Source: Bemisia tabaci (lineage: Eukaryota > Arthropoda > Insecta > Hemiptera > Aleyrodidae). Taken from it: 64,000 nucleotides of DNA. The translations under genes were made by a program, and so were the position numbers. The stretch lies in contig NC_092793.1 in NCBI RefSeq assembly GCF_918797505.1, forward strand, positions 372,001-436,000, given 5' to 3'. The notes beneath the pieces are model-generated. The model made no database searches. It was not told the origin of the DNA and was given only the letters and a program-made list of their open reading frames with translations. Shown here in pieces: positions 10,361 to 22,068 of the stretch (positions are counted from its first letter, which is position 1; every line of letters begins with the position of its first letter).

Positions 10361-11669
10361 ACAGGGTGTCCCGAAAGTCCCTTCCACCCCCTCTAAAATT
10401 TTACCTAATTAATATTTTAAAACGAAACTTTACGGATGTTCATCGATCAATGTTAGCTACTTTTGGGGCCCCCCCCCCCGTGGGGAGGGGCTGCGGACCC
10501 CAACTTTTTTTTCCAAATAGCAATCCCCCTTTGTGACACATCGATCAAAAGAGGATAAATAAAAGAAAATTTTTGGCGCAAACCGCAAGTCAAAATCTTA
10601 ATTTTTGACAAAATGGCGGCCGGTCAAAGTTCAAAATCATGAAAATTTGACATGTCCATTTTTTGGACGGATTGGGACGAAAACTGGTAACCGACGGTTT
10701 TTTGGGACGAGGAAAAAGATTTTGGCATTAGTTTTCTGGACATCCTGTCATTCTCAAAATGGTGGCGGTCAAAATGGCGACCAGGAGCGGTAAGGGAATA
10801 TTTAGGCTGTTTATCGGTGGATTTGCATGAAACTTTGCATTGGAGGTATTTAGGCATGATAAAAACGAATTTCTCATTGGATATTTTAAATTCTGAATAA
10901 CTACAAAATAGCGCCCGAAAAATGGTGGAAACTTGGAATTACATACGTTTGCGGTTGGATTCTCATGAACTTGGGGTTTTGTTGGTTTCTGGTTCGACAC
11001 GAATGGCTTCTAGCTTTAAATTTTTAAAATGTCAGACACTTTCAAAATGGCGGCCGAGTTTCATGCGAATCCAACCGTAAACGTCTGTAATTCCAAGTTT
11101 CCATTATTTTTCCGGCGCCACTTTGAAGTTCTTCAGAATTTCAAAAATCCAATGAGCGATTCGTTTTTCTCATGCCTAAATACCCCCCAATGCAACGTTT
11201 CATGCAAATCCACCGATAAACAGCCTAAATATTCCCTTACCGCTCCAGGTCGCCATTTTGACCGCCGCCATTTTGAGAAGGACAGGATGTCCGGAAAATT
11301 AATGCCAGAATCGTTTTCCTCGTCCCAAAAAAACCGTCGGGTACCATTTTTCGTCGCAATCCGTCAAAAAAACGGAGATGTCAAATTTCCATTATTTTGA
11401 ACTTCGATCGGCCGCCATTTTGGCAAAAATTAAGATTTTGACTTGCGGTTTGCGCCAAAAAATTTTGTTTTTTATCCTTTTTTGATTGATGTGTCACAAA
11501 AGGGGAGCTGCTATTTGAAAAAAAAATTTGGGGTCCGCAGCCCCTCCCCACGGGGGGGGGGCCCCAAAAGTAGCTAACATTGATCGATGAACATCCCCAA
11601 AGTTTCGTTTTAAAATATTAATTAGGTAAAATTTTAGAGGGGGGAAGGGACTTTTGGGACACCCTGTAT
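10361..11669. mobile_element. 1.3-kb foldback element with CAGGGTGTCC ends
   Basis: The whole element is one imperfect palindrome. It begins CAGGGTGTCCCGAAAGTCCC and ends with the reverse complement; the arms meet near 11015 with only a short loop. Each arm carries a C- or G-homopolymer at mirror positions (about 10470 and 11555). Both ends abut TA. Open frames inside are short and mirrored, so none is annotated. The CAGGGTG end recurs at 14216 and 22069 in this window. Confidence 0.88.
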
Positions 11670-12413
11670 GAACAAATTTCTTTATTGGTTTTCTCAACTT
11701 TTTTTAAAATTTGTTTTTGTTCTAGTTTTGGGGCACGCTTTTGTCCAACGCACACTAGAGTATCGACCGTGTTTCATTCGTAATGAGTGGAATCTATAAA
11801 AGGGCCACAATAGACTAAATGATTCATTATTGTTTAGAATTTGGTTTATGGGAGATGCTCATTTTTAAATGAGGATTTCTTATGAAGAAGGCAATTTAGA
11901 CCAGAGTGTAGTAGAGGGAGTAGCTAACAATCATGAATCTTCACTCAGCTCTACGTGAAAAATGATAAAAGGAGATTTGAAAAAAATCAAGAAGCTGAGT
12001 CGTCTGATGAGGAAAACCAACTTTCATTCAATTAACTGAATTAAGGTTTGATTTCACATTTTTTCTGAATACACGATCTAAATTATACTTCTTTTTTTCT
12101 TTTTTCCCTCAAAGAAAAAAAATTTTGGAGGGATGAACTGAAGACATTACTTTCAAAACCAAATCATATATGTAATTAGTCACGACTCACGAGTCATCAG
12201 TTGTCTAGTTTTTATTAACAGCTCTTCACAAGGTCTTGTTTATTGTTTTAAAGGTATCTAGGAGATCTTTAAAACCACACAAACTGCAATTTGATAGCTA
12301 ATAATATTTGCTAAGAAAAGACAGGTAATCAGCTTTGTAGACAGCCTCACTGGATGATAGAAATAAAATGAAAATGATAACGCTCTTTTCTGAAGCTTGC
12401 GGGAGAGTATTAC
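11670..12413. other. CSN2 intron, no feature
   Basis: AT-rich sequence with no ORF, repeat or conserved motif that I can support. Confidence 0.5.
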
Positions 12414-12604
12414 CTTCTATGTGTTCCTTAATAAATGGATCATCCATGATGTTCCTCCGGTGTTGCTTGATGATACTTTCAAATTCATTGATATCATTAT
12501 TTTGATAGGAAGAGACTAAATTAGTCATTGCTAGGATTTCAGGATCATTTTTATACGGCTTGGCTTCCTGAGAGTCGAATGGATTGATGCCTGACTTCAT
12601 TAAC
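12414..12604 (-). CDS. CSN2: CSN2 exon (right-to-left fifth in window)
   Basis: 191-bp exon of COP9 signalosome subunit 2. Minus-strand TTTTTAG precedes 12604 and GTAATA follows 12414. It completes the split methionine codon from the previous exon and encodes [20 protein letters not shown] followed by [19 protein letters not shown] and [13 protein letters not shown], which matches the highly conserved segment just before the PCI domain. It ends in phase 1. CSN2 is a scaffold subunit of the complex that removes NEDD8 from cullins. The next exon (start of the PCI core) is not found to the left in this window, so the following intron exceeds 12 kb or the gene is broken there. No stop or frameshift is present. 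Confidence 0.95.
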
Positions 12605-13093
12605 CTAAAAATAGAAAAAATGATGGTAAGTATATTATTACACCTCAAGCTAAAGATATAAAAATCTATAAATACATATATGTATGGATAAAATTATTCG
12701 TAGCACGACATGATATAAACGATGACACAAAAGTTGGGATAAAAGCTGTAAAAACACACACATATGTATAAAAACCGTACGTTGTGGGCCGAAGCAACTA
12801 ACCCCCTCCTCAGCGGCTAAAACATCAATTATGCATGTTATACATGCCTGAGCTGAACACTCTCCTCTCTCAGTTTAGTACTGGAACTCAATAGAGTTAA
12901 AAAAATTTATTTTTGACTCGAATTATAATTTTTGGAATTTCTTGGCTTTGTTTTCTCTGTGAAATGGTGTGGACCCAGCACCATTTCTCCACCTTGTTAT
13001 ATAAATATATATGTATATATCCTTAGAGGATTTCCTTAAATGCAGTTAATTTAAATTTGCAGTAAATACCTATACCTGTTGAAAAAAATACAA
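12605..13093. other. CSN2 intron, no feature
   Basis: AT-rich, with short TATA/TATG dinucleotide-like stretches near 12670 and 13000. No gene or repeat end identified. Confidence 0.5.
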
Positions 13094-13627
13094 ATGGACC
13101 ACTGGATAGGGTAAAAAACTGAGCACTACAGCATGTTTTCTCATCGAAATTTCAGGCAGAAAACGTTGAATGCATCAAAAACTTTCAAATCAATTCAAAA
13201 AAGAAGAATAAACGTTTGTTCTTCACGTAACAAAGTGCATTTCTTGCTTGCAAAATAATCATAATTATCGTGAGCCAAATTAGGCATTGATATCAACCCC
13301 TTACATCCAGCGAATTGCTAGAATTTGGTTCCACACACATGTTCCTACTCTTCTAGTACAAGGTATTTTTTATTTTGTCCAGAAGTTAGACCACAGGGAA
13401 ATTCTTCCATAGTAAAGTATACTGAAACGACTTACTGCTCAATTTGACTCTAGTGGGCCATGGTTTTTCTGCGAGCGGTTTGTGTGAATTAACAATGACA
13501 AAAACCGACATTTTCCGACTCATTATTTTTTAGAAAGTTTTGAAGTGTCCAATACATTCTCAATAAAATTTAGATGAGGAAACTTACACTGTGGATTTTA
13601 ATTTCGTACCCCGTTCAATAGTCCTTC
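13094..13627. mobile_element. MITE related to 9776-10343 (copy 2)
   Basis: The left end ATGGACCACTGGATAGGG and the right end TTTCGTACCCCGTTCAATAG are diverged versions of the terminal repeats of copy 1. Internal TTTCAGGCAGAAAACG and GAGCGGTTTGTGTGAATTAAC also match copy 1. No coding capacity. Confidence 0.65.
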
Positions 13628-13639
13628 TACAGAGGCGAT

Positions 13640-14217
13640 GCCGCCCCCCCCCCCTCACCCTGCAAATAGCCTGGGCTGCGTCAGGTGACTGCGTTACCTT
13701 CAAAAAGGTGCATACTTCCGCCTCGAGTGAACTGGTCCGCCCCTCCCGCAAAAAAGACTGTTTATAGCGGGACGGGGGCTAAAATCACTCTGGGCTTGGA
13801 CGGTAAGGTTTCCGACGATTGTTTTCCTGAAAGTACATGCAATGCCGAGAATTTTTTCGCCTTGCTCGCCTTTCTGTACTTCTCTGATCCGGGCTTACAA
13901 TTTTATGAAAACAGGCTCATTTTGAACTTTGCCCCAGGATAACGCGAGAGCAAAAAGTCGTTGCTACCTTCGGTTTGCGCCAAAAAGTTTCTTCATTCAT
14001 TTTCATTACCTTCCCAACGATGTATTACAAAAGGGGGGTTATCATTTGAAAATTCCGAGATAGTGAGCGCCCCTCGCGGGAGGGGCGCTTTCAAAAAATT
14101 TTGGATGTGCCACAAAGTAGCTCTTATTGATCTAGAAGCATTCTCAAAATTTCGTTTTGATATATGCATGCGTTCAAAAGTTAGACAGGGGGTCGGGGAC
14201 TTTCCGCTCACCCTGTA
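13640..14217. mobile_element. Remnant of a CAGGGTG-type foldback (one arm)
   Basis: The right end ...GGGGACTTTCCGCTCACCCTG followed by TA resembles an arm of the 10361-11669 family: same order of AATTTCGTTTT, AAAGTTAGA, GGGGG, GGGACT and terminal CACCCTG. The expected opposite end near 13640 is not intact. Contains GC-rich, G/C-homopolymer-bearing sequence. Confidence 0.5.
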
Positions 14218-14780
14218 TGTTAGCATTTAGTTGATCAGCCTTATACAAGTGTCACACTCAACAGTGAAATGCCAAGCACATATGAGTTACATATATACAT
14301 TAAGTTGGTCTGCATTAAACGAGTATTACACTCAAAAGAGTAATGTTAAACATATACGGGTTAAACGTTGGCATTAAGTTGGTCAGTATTATTTGCTCCT
14401 GTTGCAACATTGCAAAGTTTTAAACTTCAAAATTTTGAGTTTGGAGATGACATGATGGCAAGGGCAGGGCCCCTGTCTTAATATATTGATCGGATTTTTA
14501 ATTTGTTATTCTCCAGTCCGAGGTACTAATTACTTGAAAAGTTCTCATTACCTAATTTTTAGGAGTTTGGGTTGTAGCCGAGTGCTAGAAATAATGCAAA
14601 AAATGTTTTCAAAAATCACTTACATTTTATTAATAAATTTGTACTTAAGCTTTTCGAAGCAAACGCCTCATCGTTAGGGTAACAAAATTGATATCACAAA
14701 GGCCGCTGCCATACTTTAAATTTCAAGCAAGGTAACAATTGATAACAAGCTATTAGATCAGTCTTAATAATCAAAACAAT
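14218..14780. other. Intron, no gene
   Basis: AT-rich. A phrase around 14400-14460 (TTGCAAAGTTTTAAACTTC) recurs in related form at 15674 and three other places; see findings. Confidence 0.4.
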
Positions 14781-14781
14781 G

Positions 14782-15633
14782 TCAATGTAGGTTTAGTGCC
14801 TGCTTCTCATCAGAGATGGCAGCACATTTTAGGTACAGGGGATTAGTTGCCATATCTACCTCTTTTTGTACATTTAATAATTCTTCCCCTCTTTTTACTG
14901 CCTTAGTTATTTCATATTTTTCTAGGACGCTAAGCATTTTTCTGTCCCTGTTTTTGTGTAGAATTTTAATTTCTTTTATCTGATGATTTTCTGTTTTGAT
15001 GTGCTTTAATACGTTCGAGGATGGAAGTGTCATGTGTTCATTAACTCTACAGTTGATTGAGATTCAGTTTTTCCGATATATATTTTCTTGCATGAATTAA
15101 AATCTAAATGGTAAACGCCAGTTACATTCTTACTATTACCACTATTGCCTTTACCTTCTTTGATTTTTTCGATGACCTTCCTTATATTGTTTAGTACGCT
15201 GTTATTAGTCTTAAAAGCTGTTTTGTACTCAGTTTTTTTTAAACAATTGCTAATTTTTGAGCTAACAGGGCCAAAATAATCAATTTTTACACATTTGTCA
15301 TTATTTTTGGGTTTTTTAGCCTCATTGCTGTTAGCATCAGAGTGCTGTTTTTTATGTCTCCTTAAAATTTTGTTGACAATATATTTAGGGAATCCATTAA
15401 TTTTAGCAATATTCTGGATAATTCCGATTTCCTCTTGTCTATGTTTGTGGCTAAGTGGAATGGAAAACATACTTATTAGCGGCTGTAGGTTTACGAAATA
15501 TTTTGAATTGGATGAGGTTATCCTTGTCGACAATTACAGTAAGATCTAAGAAATTAATTTGGTTATTACTCATATGTTCTATGGTGAATTGAATGTGTTT
15601 TGAGAGGCTATTTAGGTATTTCGGACATTGCAT
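14782..15633 (-). pseudogene. Penelope-like element: end of RT plus GIY-YIG endonuclease, frameshifted
   Basis: Three overlapping minus-strand frames read in order. 15451-15633 encodes the RT C-terminus (IQFTIEHMSNNQINFLDLT, FKIFRKPTAANKYVFHST). 15030-15533 encodes the linker and the GIY-YIG nuclease start (GVYHLDFNSCKKIYIGKTES). 14782-15033 encodes the rest of the nuclease (SSNVLKHIKTENHQIKEIKI, LEKYEI). This order is characteristic of endonuclease-bearing Penelope-like elements, where the nuclease nicks the target. The catalytic RT core is missing by 5' truncation, and frame breaks at about 15500 and 15030 make it inactive. Confidence 0.85.
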
Positions 15634-15639
15634 TACAAT

Positions 15640-16349
15640 GTTCGCTGACTTTGACCTAATTTTTCTTTACAGCCGTTTCAACGTTACCAAGCTTCAAACT
15701 TCAAATTACGGATTTGGCGATAAAATGATGGCGTTTCGCACGATATCTTGCAGACTTTTTTCTTTATCCATGAGTAATTTTACATATTGTGTTATAACCC
15801 ATGTTGTAATACACACATATAAGTCGCTCCTACAACCCACTCTGGCGTTGTGCGACACCCAAACTCCACATGTGCCTATCTTCTCAGAGGTTCTACAGCT
15901 ACTGACAAATCTCTTTGTCAACACCCTATCGCCAGCCCTTTATGGGACATATCCCTTGGCTTTTTGCAGGTGGTACTCAATCAAAAACTTGTTTTAGCAA
16001 TCATTTCTCCCTCATTTTTTCCACTTGTCCATACAACACTGACTTAGTACACAACACTTTCGTAATTGTTGTAAAAATTTGTCCTTTCGAAACTGCAAGA
16101 TCGTCTGGTTGCCATTTTACTGATTTTGTTCTGGACATATGTACCGTATCTGGCTGTAAATTTACATGCTGGTTTTTTCATTCATTTTAGTAGCGTCCGT
16201 TTCAAAATAATGATATGCTATCAGTTGGTCCAAATGCACGCGAAAAACTAACTCTAATTTTTCTTTTGATTCGGCGTTACACGAAAACTTCACGGTCAAA
16301 AATGTAAAATTTGGAGGAATGTTACCTCCAGGATTTCTGAAGCACGGGG
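15640..16349. other. Intron, no recognisable gene
   Basis: Several overlapping 65-130-codon frames on both strands, none with recognisable motifs. Most are probably chance. Confidence 0.4.
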
Positions 16350-16434
16350 ACATAAATAATAAATAAAAACAAGCAGTGACCTCCAACACAATCTGTCGAT
16401 GGGGCGCGTCATTAACCCTCACATATGAACCTCA

Positions 16435-16638
16435 TTGGTTTTCATTCACAGAGATTTCAAAATAAGCAAGCGGCACAACAGGAGAATTCACGATCCAACA
16501 CTACGAGGTCAACGACGCACCTTGACAAGACTGTGTATTGTGAATATAGAAAGCCATTCAAACGAGTTTAAGTTTTTTGATCTGCCTCCACCAAAATCTT
16601 ATCAGATTCTTGAAGAAAAGTGCTACGGAATAATTTAA
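16435..16638 (+). pseudogene. Unrecognised ORF fragment shared by both inverted arms
   Basis: A 67-codon frame (RDFKISKRHNRRIHDPTLRG, FFDLPPPKSYQILEEKCYG). Its counterpart lies at 29196-29606 on the minus strand with conservative differences (FKIGKQHNKRIHDSTLQG). The frame ends where the MITE begins. I do not recognise the family. Conservation of reading frame suggests it once coded for a protein. Confidence 0.35.
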
Positions 16639-16651
16639 AGGAAGTAAGGAA

Positions 16652-17612
16652 AAATTCTGTCGAAATCCTGAAAGATAAAATCGATTTAAAGGTATTTTGG
16701 GGCTAAAATACCCCAATCACCGGTAGTATAAATCCTGTTATATTATTAAAAAGAAATTGACTCGATATAAATGCAATTGCATTAAATATGTCAAGCTAGA
16801 TTTTGTCAAAGCAGTTCAACCATATCCATACTTTATTCATTCATGAATTGAAAGGAAGCAATCTACATCCCGAAAATCTACCAATTTGCCGAAAAAATCG
16901 CAGAGACTTGATATACCAGGTCGATGTACCCACTCCTTGAATTTACGAATCAATTTCGTGAGTGCAAATATGTAAAAGTCAATATGCTAAAGTCATTTTG
17001 GGTGCATTTATTTTTCATGAAACAATAATAAGTAATTTCAATCCTGAAAAACCATCAATTTTCCATATAAAATCGAAAAAATCGAAATATGTCGGCTCCC
17101 TGACGTGAAAATTAGACTCTACGTGTAAAAATACTTATGGATCGATATGCTGAACAGGAACTTTGTGTGGACACAGTCGGAAGTCCGCGGCAACATCAAT
17201 TCAACAGAAAAACGGCAAAATTGGATCGGATTTTAGCCACTTTGCCCGCCTCTCCTCAATACTTAGAAACCGTTCCTACTCTCCTCTCAAAATTTTTCTC
17301 AGAGCTTTGGGTTATTATCAGCTTCCATTTAAACCCCGGTTCGGTGGCCGAATCGGCTCCCAAAAAGCAAGCCATTTTTGAAGGGTTCTATGAGAAATTC
17401 GTGATATTATCGGCTCTCAAGAAATCACCCCATGGCTAAAATTGGTGGTATAAATGTTTGAGTGCTTAAAATAACTGTATTCAAGAAACTAAGGCATTAA
17501 ACTATGGATTCAATTTCTTTTTAATAATATAACGGGATTTATTACCGGTGATTTAGTTATTATAGCCCCAGAATACTTTTAAAGCGCCTTTATTTTCCAG
17601 AATTTCGACGGA
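16652..17612. mobile_element. 1-kb MITE inside left arm
   Basis: Terminal inverted repeats of about 100 bp: AATTCTGTCGAAATCCTG near 16652 pairs with CCAGAATTTCGACGGAT near 17595. The inner part contains AAAAAGAAATTGA/TCAATTTCTTTTT next to ATATTATTA. A second copy lies at 28236-29217 inside the right arm. Confidence 0.8.
17137..17439 (+). CDS. Hypothetical 100-codon ORF in MITE
   Basis: The frame starts MDRYAEQELCVDTVGS and ends ALKKSPHG. The copy in the right arm (28411-28713, minus) encodes the same protein with one or two changes. No domain is recognised. Two identical open frames can follow simply from recent duplication, so coding is unproven. Confidence 0.25.
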   Translation: MDRYAEQELCVDTVGSPRQHQFNRKTAKLDRILATLPASPQYLETVPTLLSKFFSELWVIISFHLNPGSVAESAPKKQAIFEGFYEKFVILSALKKSPHG

Positions 17613-18573
17613 TTTTTTTTTTTTTTTTTTTTTTGCTTAAACGACTCAAGAGACACTGTAGTTAAAAATATAAAAAAATTTCTATTTGGACGTATGAAAA
17701 ATGTTTACTCGTTCAAGCACACTGTGTATCGTTTGGAGTATTGCTGCTATTCGACCATTGTCTTCAGGTCAAAATTCTTACAAGGAAGCCTCTTGCAAGA
17801 TGCGAATTTTCTGTAATTTCTCCCAATTTTTTCTCCATTATATAATTGAATTGCTTATCAAATTCCGAGGTCAATTACAAATATATTTAATTGTAATTTA
17901 TACATTTCTTTTTTTCCCCTTCATTTCATTTTCTGTATGGAGAAGTTTTGTTGATTTCTTCAGATTTCGAATTCTGTAACTTCTCTTCTATTTGGCCGAT
18001 TTTTATGAATGAGGCCTCTTTTCATTCGTGTATTAATGGAGAGTAAGGAAAAAAGTGCTAAATACACGCGCAACAATTTTGTTTTATTTAATTGGATGAA
18101 TCCTAGCGTGACTGTGAAATGGTTAATCAAGCGTAAGTAATAGGGTGAGGGTCTCGGCGCGGCGGCCGCCGGGGCATTGTTCCTCTCGAGAAGTCGACGC
18201 AGTGGTCAGGCGCGTGGGGGAGAGAGGGGTAAGAGGATTACTATACGTGCAAGTAGCTTCCTGTATGAGCCGCGTTTAGCAAATGGTCTAATAAGTCTCG
18301 AGGCTCATCACAGATTGCACTTACGGCTGCTCTGGCTGGCCCTGGCTATCACAACAGTGGTACCAAAGAAAAGCATAACAGGGCCGTAGAGATCTGTCGA
18401 AACAACGTTTTAAACAAAACGGAGGAGTGAAATTCTCATTCGATGATTGCTGAACTGCTCAGCCATCCTTGAATCAGTTCGTTTGCTTTTCTTGTATATG
18501 CATATTTTAAATTAGCGCGGAGCAGTCTTCAGCAGTCAACTTCCATTTAAACTCCGTTCAGGAGCACCGTGTT

Positions 18574-20767
18574 GGGGTCATTCCATGCCAACTGGCGCCA
18601 CTTTGAAAAAGTGACCCCCTCAGAACTTCATGAAATTTAGCATACTTTGTGTGCATACACAGCTTTGTAAAAGTCCAACTTTAAGTTGATTTGACCACCC
18701 AATGGGCTTTTAATAGGCACTGAAAGTTGGCCGTTTTTGAGGGATGCTACCACTTTACTGATTTGTAACTTCGGAGCGGCTCATGCAAAATCAACGGTTC
18801 TGGTGTCGTTAAAAGGCCCTGATTAAGAGTTTTTCAGACATGTCTAACAAAATTGGGCTAAACTCAAAATTTTTTCTAGCGCAAGTTTTAATTCTCAGAA
18901 CGATGTAACACGAAATTGCAGCTTCCGATTTCTTTGAAAATTTCGAGATGTTTAGGACACCTTCGACTACGCGTGTGCAAAATTTCAGAAAGGAGACTCA
19001 TTGGAGTCAAAAGTTACAGAAAGAAAAGGTCGGATATGCGAAACTGTGCCGTGGCTTACGCAGTCTTCAATCCCGAATTCCAGGAATGTTACTCGAACTC
19101 GGGCCGAGACAGCTGATCGCGCAATACAAATCTAGTATGCCCGTGTTACGACCCCAGTTTGGAGACTATTCCCGGGACTCGGGACTGGAGACTGCATAAG
19201 CCGCTGCACAGTTCCGCATCTCCGAACTTTCTCTCCTGTAAATTTTGACTCCACCAAGTCTACAGTCAGAAATTCTGCATACGCATAATGGAAGGTGTCG
19301 TAATTATCTCGTAAAATTTTCCAAGAAATCAAAAGGTCCAATTTTGAGTTATATCATATTGAAAATTAAAATTTGCACTAGAAAAAATTTTGAGTGAAGC
19401 TCAATTTTGTAAGACATGTCTAAAAAGCATTTTCTCAGGGCTTCTTTACGACACTAGAGTGGCTTCTTTTCCTAAATGGGAGCGCTGGCGGGGGGGGGGG
19501 GGGGGGTGGAAGTCAAAACCTGTGGACCTCAATATCTCTCGAACTAAAAAAGGTATCGAAGTCAGGTTTGGACGAAAAATCGTCTAGAATTGCATACTTC
19601 AAGAATCTAAAGGTCAAAATCCCGAAATCACATTTTCATGTGAACAAATCTGCTTTTTTCAGTTTTTGAGTCAAGAAAATTTTTTTTCAACAAAGGATAC
19701 ACAAAGTACTCAATTTTATATGTGAACCAAAACCAGTGTTGTAAATTGTTCGTCTTTTTTGCATCCAACGAGTCCAAAGGGTTCAAAAGTTATGGACGAT
19801 TGAGGTCTCCGCTCTACGCGAGCCGACCGATTTTCGCGCGCCAAACTATGGTTCCAAGGCCGGATTTGGGGGATAATGAATCAGATTAAATGTTCAAACC
19901 ATGCAAAATGCATTTTTAGGGATTCTTGAGGGTCGCTGAGTTTAGAAATTACAGATATCTCCAAAAAATTAACTTCTTTAGAATTGCAGCTTCGGAACAC
20001 TTTTTCAAAGGCCCACGGAGCGTTGACCGGCCGGCCATTCAGTGGGCCTCTAAAGATGCGCTGCGGAAAAAGGTGAATTTTTTTGAAGTGTCTGTAATTT
20101 CTGAACTCACCAATCCTCAAGAATCCCTAAAAATATATTTTGCACGGTTTGAACATTTAATCTGATTCATTAACACCTAAATCTGACTTTGGAACCATAG
20201 TTTGGCGCGCGAAAATCAGTCGGCTCGCGTAGAGTGGAAACCTCAATCGTCCATAACTCTTGAACCCTTTGGTTCCCCAGCTTAATAGACCACTCGTTGG
20301 ATACAAAGAAGACGAAAAATTTAAAACACTGCTTTTGGTTCAAATAAAAAATTGAGTACTTTGTGTATCCTTTGTTTAAAAGAAATTATTTTGACTCAAA
20401 AACTGAAAAAACAGATATGTTAACTTCAAAATGTGAGATCGGGATTTTGACTTTTAGATTCTTTAGGTATGTAATTTTAAACGATTTTTCGTCCATACCG
20501 GTCCTCGATATCTTTCTTCATTCGAGAGATATCGAAGTTTACAGGTTTTGACTTCAAACCCCTTCCCCCCCAACCCCCCCAAAAAAAAATTTTTTGGGGT
20601 CTGAAAATTTAGGAAAAGAAGCGCACAAGTATGACTTATCAGTAGACAAAGTTTGAGGAAATTTCAGGGGGGGGGGGGGCGAAAAAAGCCGTTTTTACAT
20701 CAAGCTCTTTCATGAAATTCTTAGGGGGTCACATTTTCACAGTGGCACCGGTTGACATGGAATGACT
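18574..20767. mobile_element. 2.2-kb foldback with GGGGTCATTCCA ends and nested palindrome
   Basis: The left end GGGGTCATTCCATGCCAAC and the right end GTTGACATGGAATGAC are inverted. Inner segments also pair (19590-19740 with 20340-20490; 19800-19990 with 20060-20230, including the shared GGCTCGCGTAGAG). A second palindrome, 18835-19425, interrupts the left arm. G-homopolymers lie at about 19490-19507 and 20668-20679. No transposase. The same terminal sequence bounds the 35226-43161 element. Confidence 0.8.
18835..19425. repeat. Palindrome nested in left arm of the 18574 foldback
   Basis: CAGACATGTCTAACAAAATTG near 18838 pairs with CAATTTTGTAAGACATGTCT near 19405, and CTCAAAATTTTTTCTAG pairs with CTAGAAAAAATTTTGAG. 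The centre is near 19130. It explains why the two halves of the surrounding foldback differ in length. Confidence 0.7.
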
Positions 20768-20769
20768 CG

Positions 20770-20932
20770 TTGGAGTTCGTTGCCCACCCACAGGGGCTCC
20801 TCCCAAACATTTTAGAAGACCAAAAGGTAGCTCCCTTTGACCTAGGAAAGTACCCCAAGTTTCAAATCTTCACATCAATTAGATAAAAAGTTAGAGGGGG
20901 TAGAAGGGACTCCTAGATGACCATGTATGCTT
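20770..20932. mobile_element. Half of a CAGGGTG-family arm
   Basis: Sequence order AGTACCCCAAGTTTC, AAAAAGTTAGAGGGGG, AAGGGACT and ATGTATG mirrors the right arm of 10361-11669 in degraded form. Probably an old solitary fragment. Confidence 0.4.
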
Positions 20933-21156
20933 GCACAGTAGTAAATAGGGCAAAGGATGTACAACATGTTACAGGGCCACGGCATGGAATGTATGCGAGA
21001 GATTTGATGGGGATTTCTGATTGTCCATCAAAAATATTGACATGATGGATGAATAAGTTGTTACCAGTTTGGTAGCTCATATGAGTGGCCATGACAGGTT
21101 CATTTAAGACGCCGACGCAAAGAAAAGTTGGAGACTTGAAATTTGTTTGATACTTA

Positions 21157-21336
<180 letters not shown>

Positions 21337-21429
21337 TCAAGTGAAGATTAAGTCCTTGAATTCAGTGCTGTCTCATCTCCAAAACTCTGTGTTCATGATC
21401 AGAACACTATCCAATAGAGCGGAGTGGTA

Positions 21430-21760
21430 CAGCATTTTTTTTTGAACCCCGATCACAGGTAGTGAAAAAAAGTTGCCTCCTGACACCAAATGGACGAGGG
21501 AAAAATCCTGGCTCTATAGGATAACACTTTCATCGAAAACGTGGGGCTCGAATTCTCATAATCTCAACTTTTCGTTTTTACAGTGTTTTTTTTTCTAAGA
21601 TAATTTATAGATGATTGAAAAGAAACACCTGATACGCATAATACATGATTTTGTAGATAATTTGAGTCAGAGAATCAATTTTTGTGATCGAAGAATCGAT
21701 ATGCTGACACACTCGTCAAAATCAGACCATAGGTGATGCATTGTCTGAGTGAACGCAATT
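21430..21760. repeat. Left arm of inverted repeat paired with 24040-24350
   Basis: AGTGAAAAAAAGTTGCCTC, CCTGGCTCTATAGGATAAC and TTTCATCGAAAAC occur here and inverted at 24240-24340. TAATTTATAGATGATTGAAAAG here pairs with CTTTTCAATCATC near 24170. The pair spans 2.9 kb that contains several smaller elements. Confidence 0.7.
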
Positions 21761-22068
21761 TCTTAGCTAGTCACACTCTCCCTACTCTAATTTTATCTTT
21801 TTTCCTGATAGTTTCTCTCTTTTGTACTCTATCAATAAAATTTCATATTTTCCTTGTTACGTATGTCGAATAATAAGTGCAGCAAAGAGCCTCCCAAAAA
21901 GTGGTCCCTTTTTTGAAACCCAGGGATTTCATTTGTAGATGGCCTAAATGAAACCTTATGATGAGGAAAGCCTCCGGTAAAAATTTTAGCTGGAGTACAT
22001 GTCTAGTTTCCCAGATACAGCGTTGCAAAATTTGCACACTTGGGTCTTAAAAATTTTCATATTTTTAT

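Larger units (their letters stand above)
16350..18535. repeat. Left 2.2-kb arm of a long inverted duplication
   Basis: This segment matches the reverse complement of 27365-29540 over its whole length with roughly 10 percent divergence at the edges and near identity in the middle. It includes a nested 1-kb MITE (16652-17612), a poly-T run (about 17609-17633) and a fragment encoding FFDLPPPKSYQILEEKCYG (16435-16638) that is preserved in both arms. The arms enclose two CSN2 exons, so they are not simply the ends of one transposon. Confidence 0.85.

Noticed and set aside
11029..11400. A 123-codon frame and several others inside the 10361-11669 foldback
   Set aside because: Mirror frames occur in the opposite arm, no motif is visible, and the sequence is explained as an inverted repeat.
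8713..12413. Missing 3' exons of CSN2
   Set aside because: I searched the minus strand for the conserved PCI-domain segment after EHIE and found nothing comparable; they probably lie left of the window.
17137..17439. A conserved small host protein because two identical copies exist
   Set aside because: Both copies are inside the same duplicated MITE, so identity reflects duplication and not selection.
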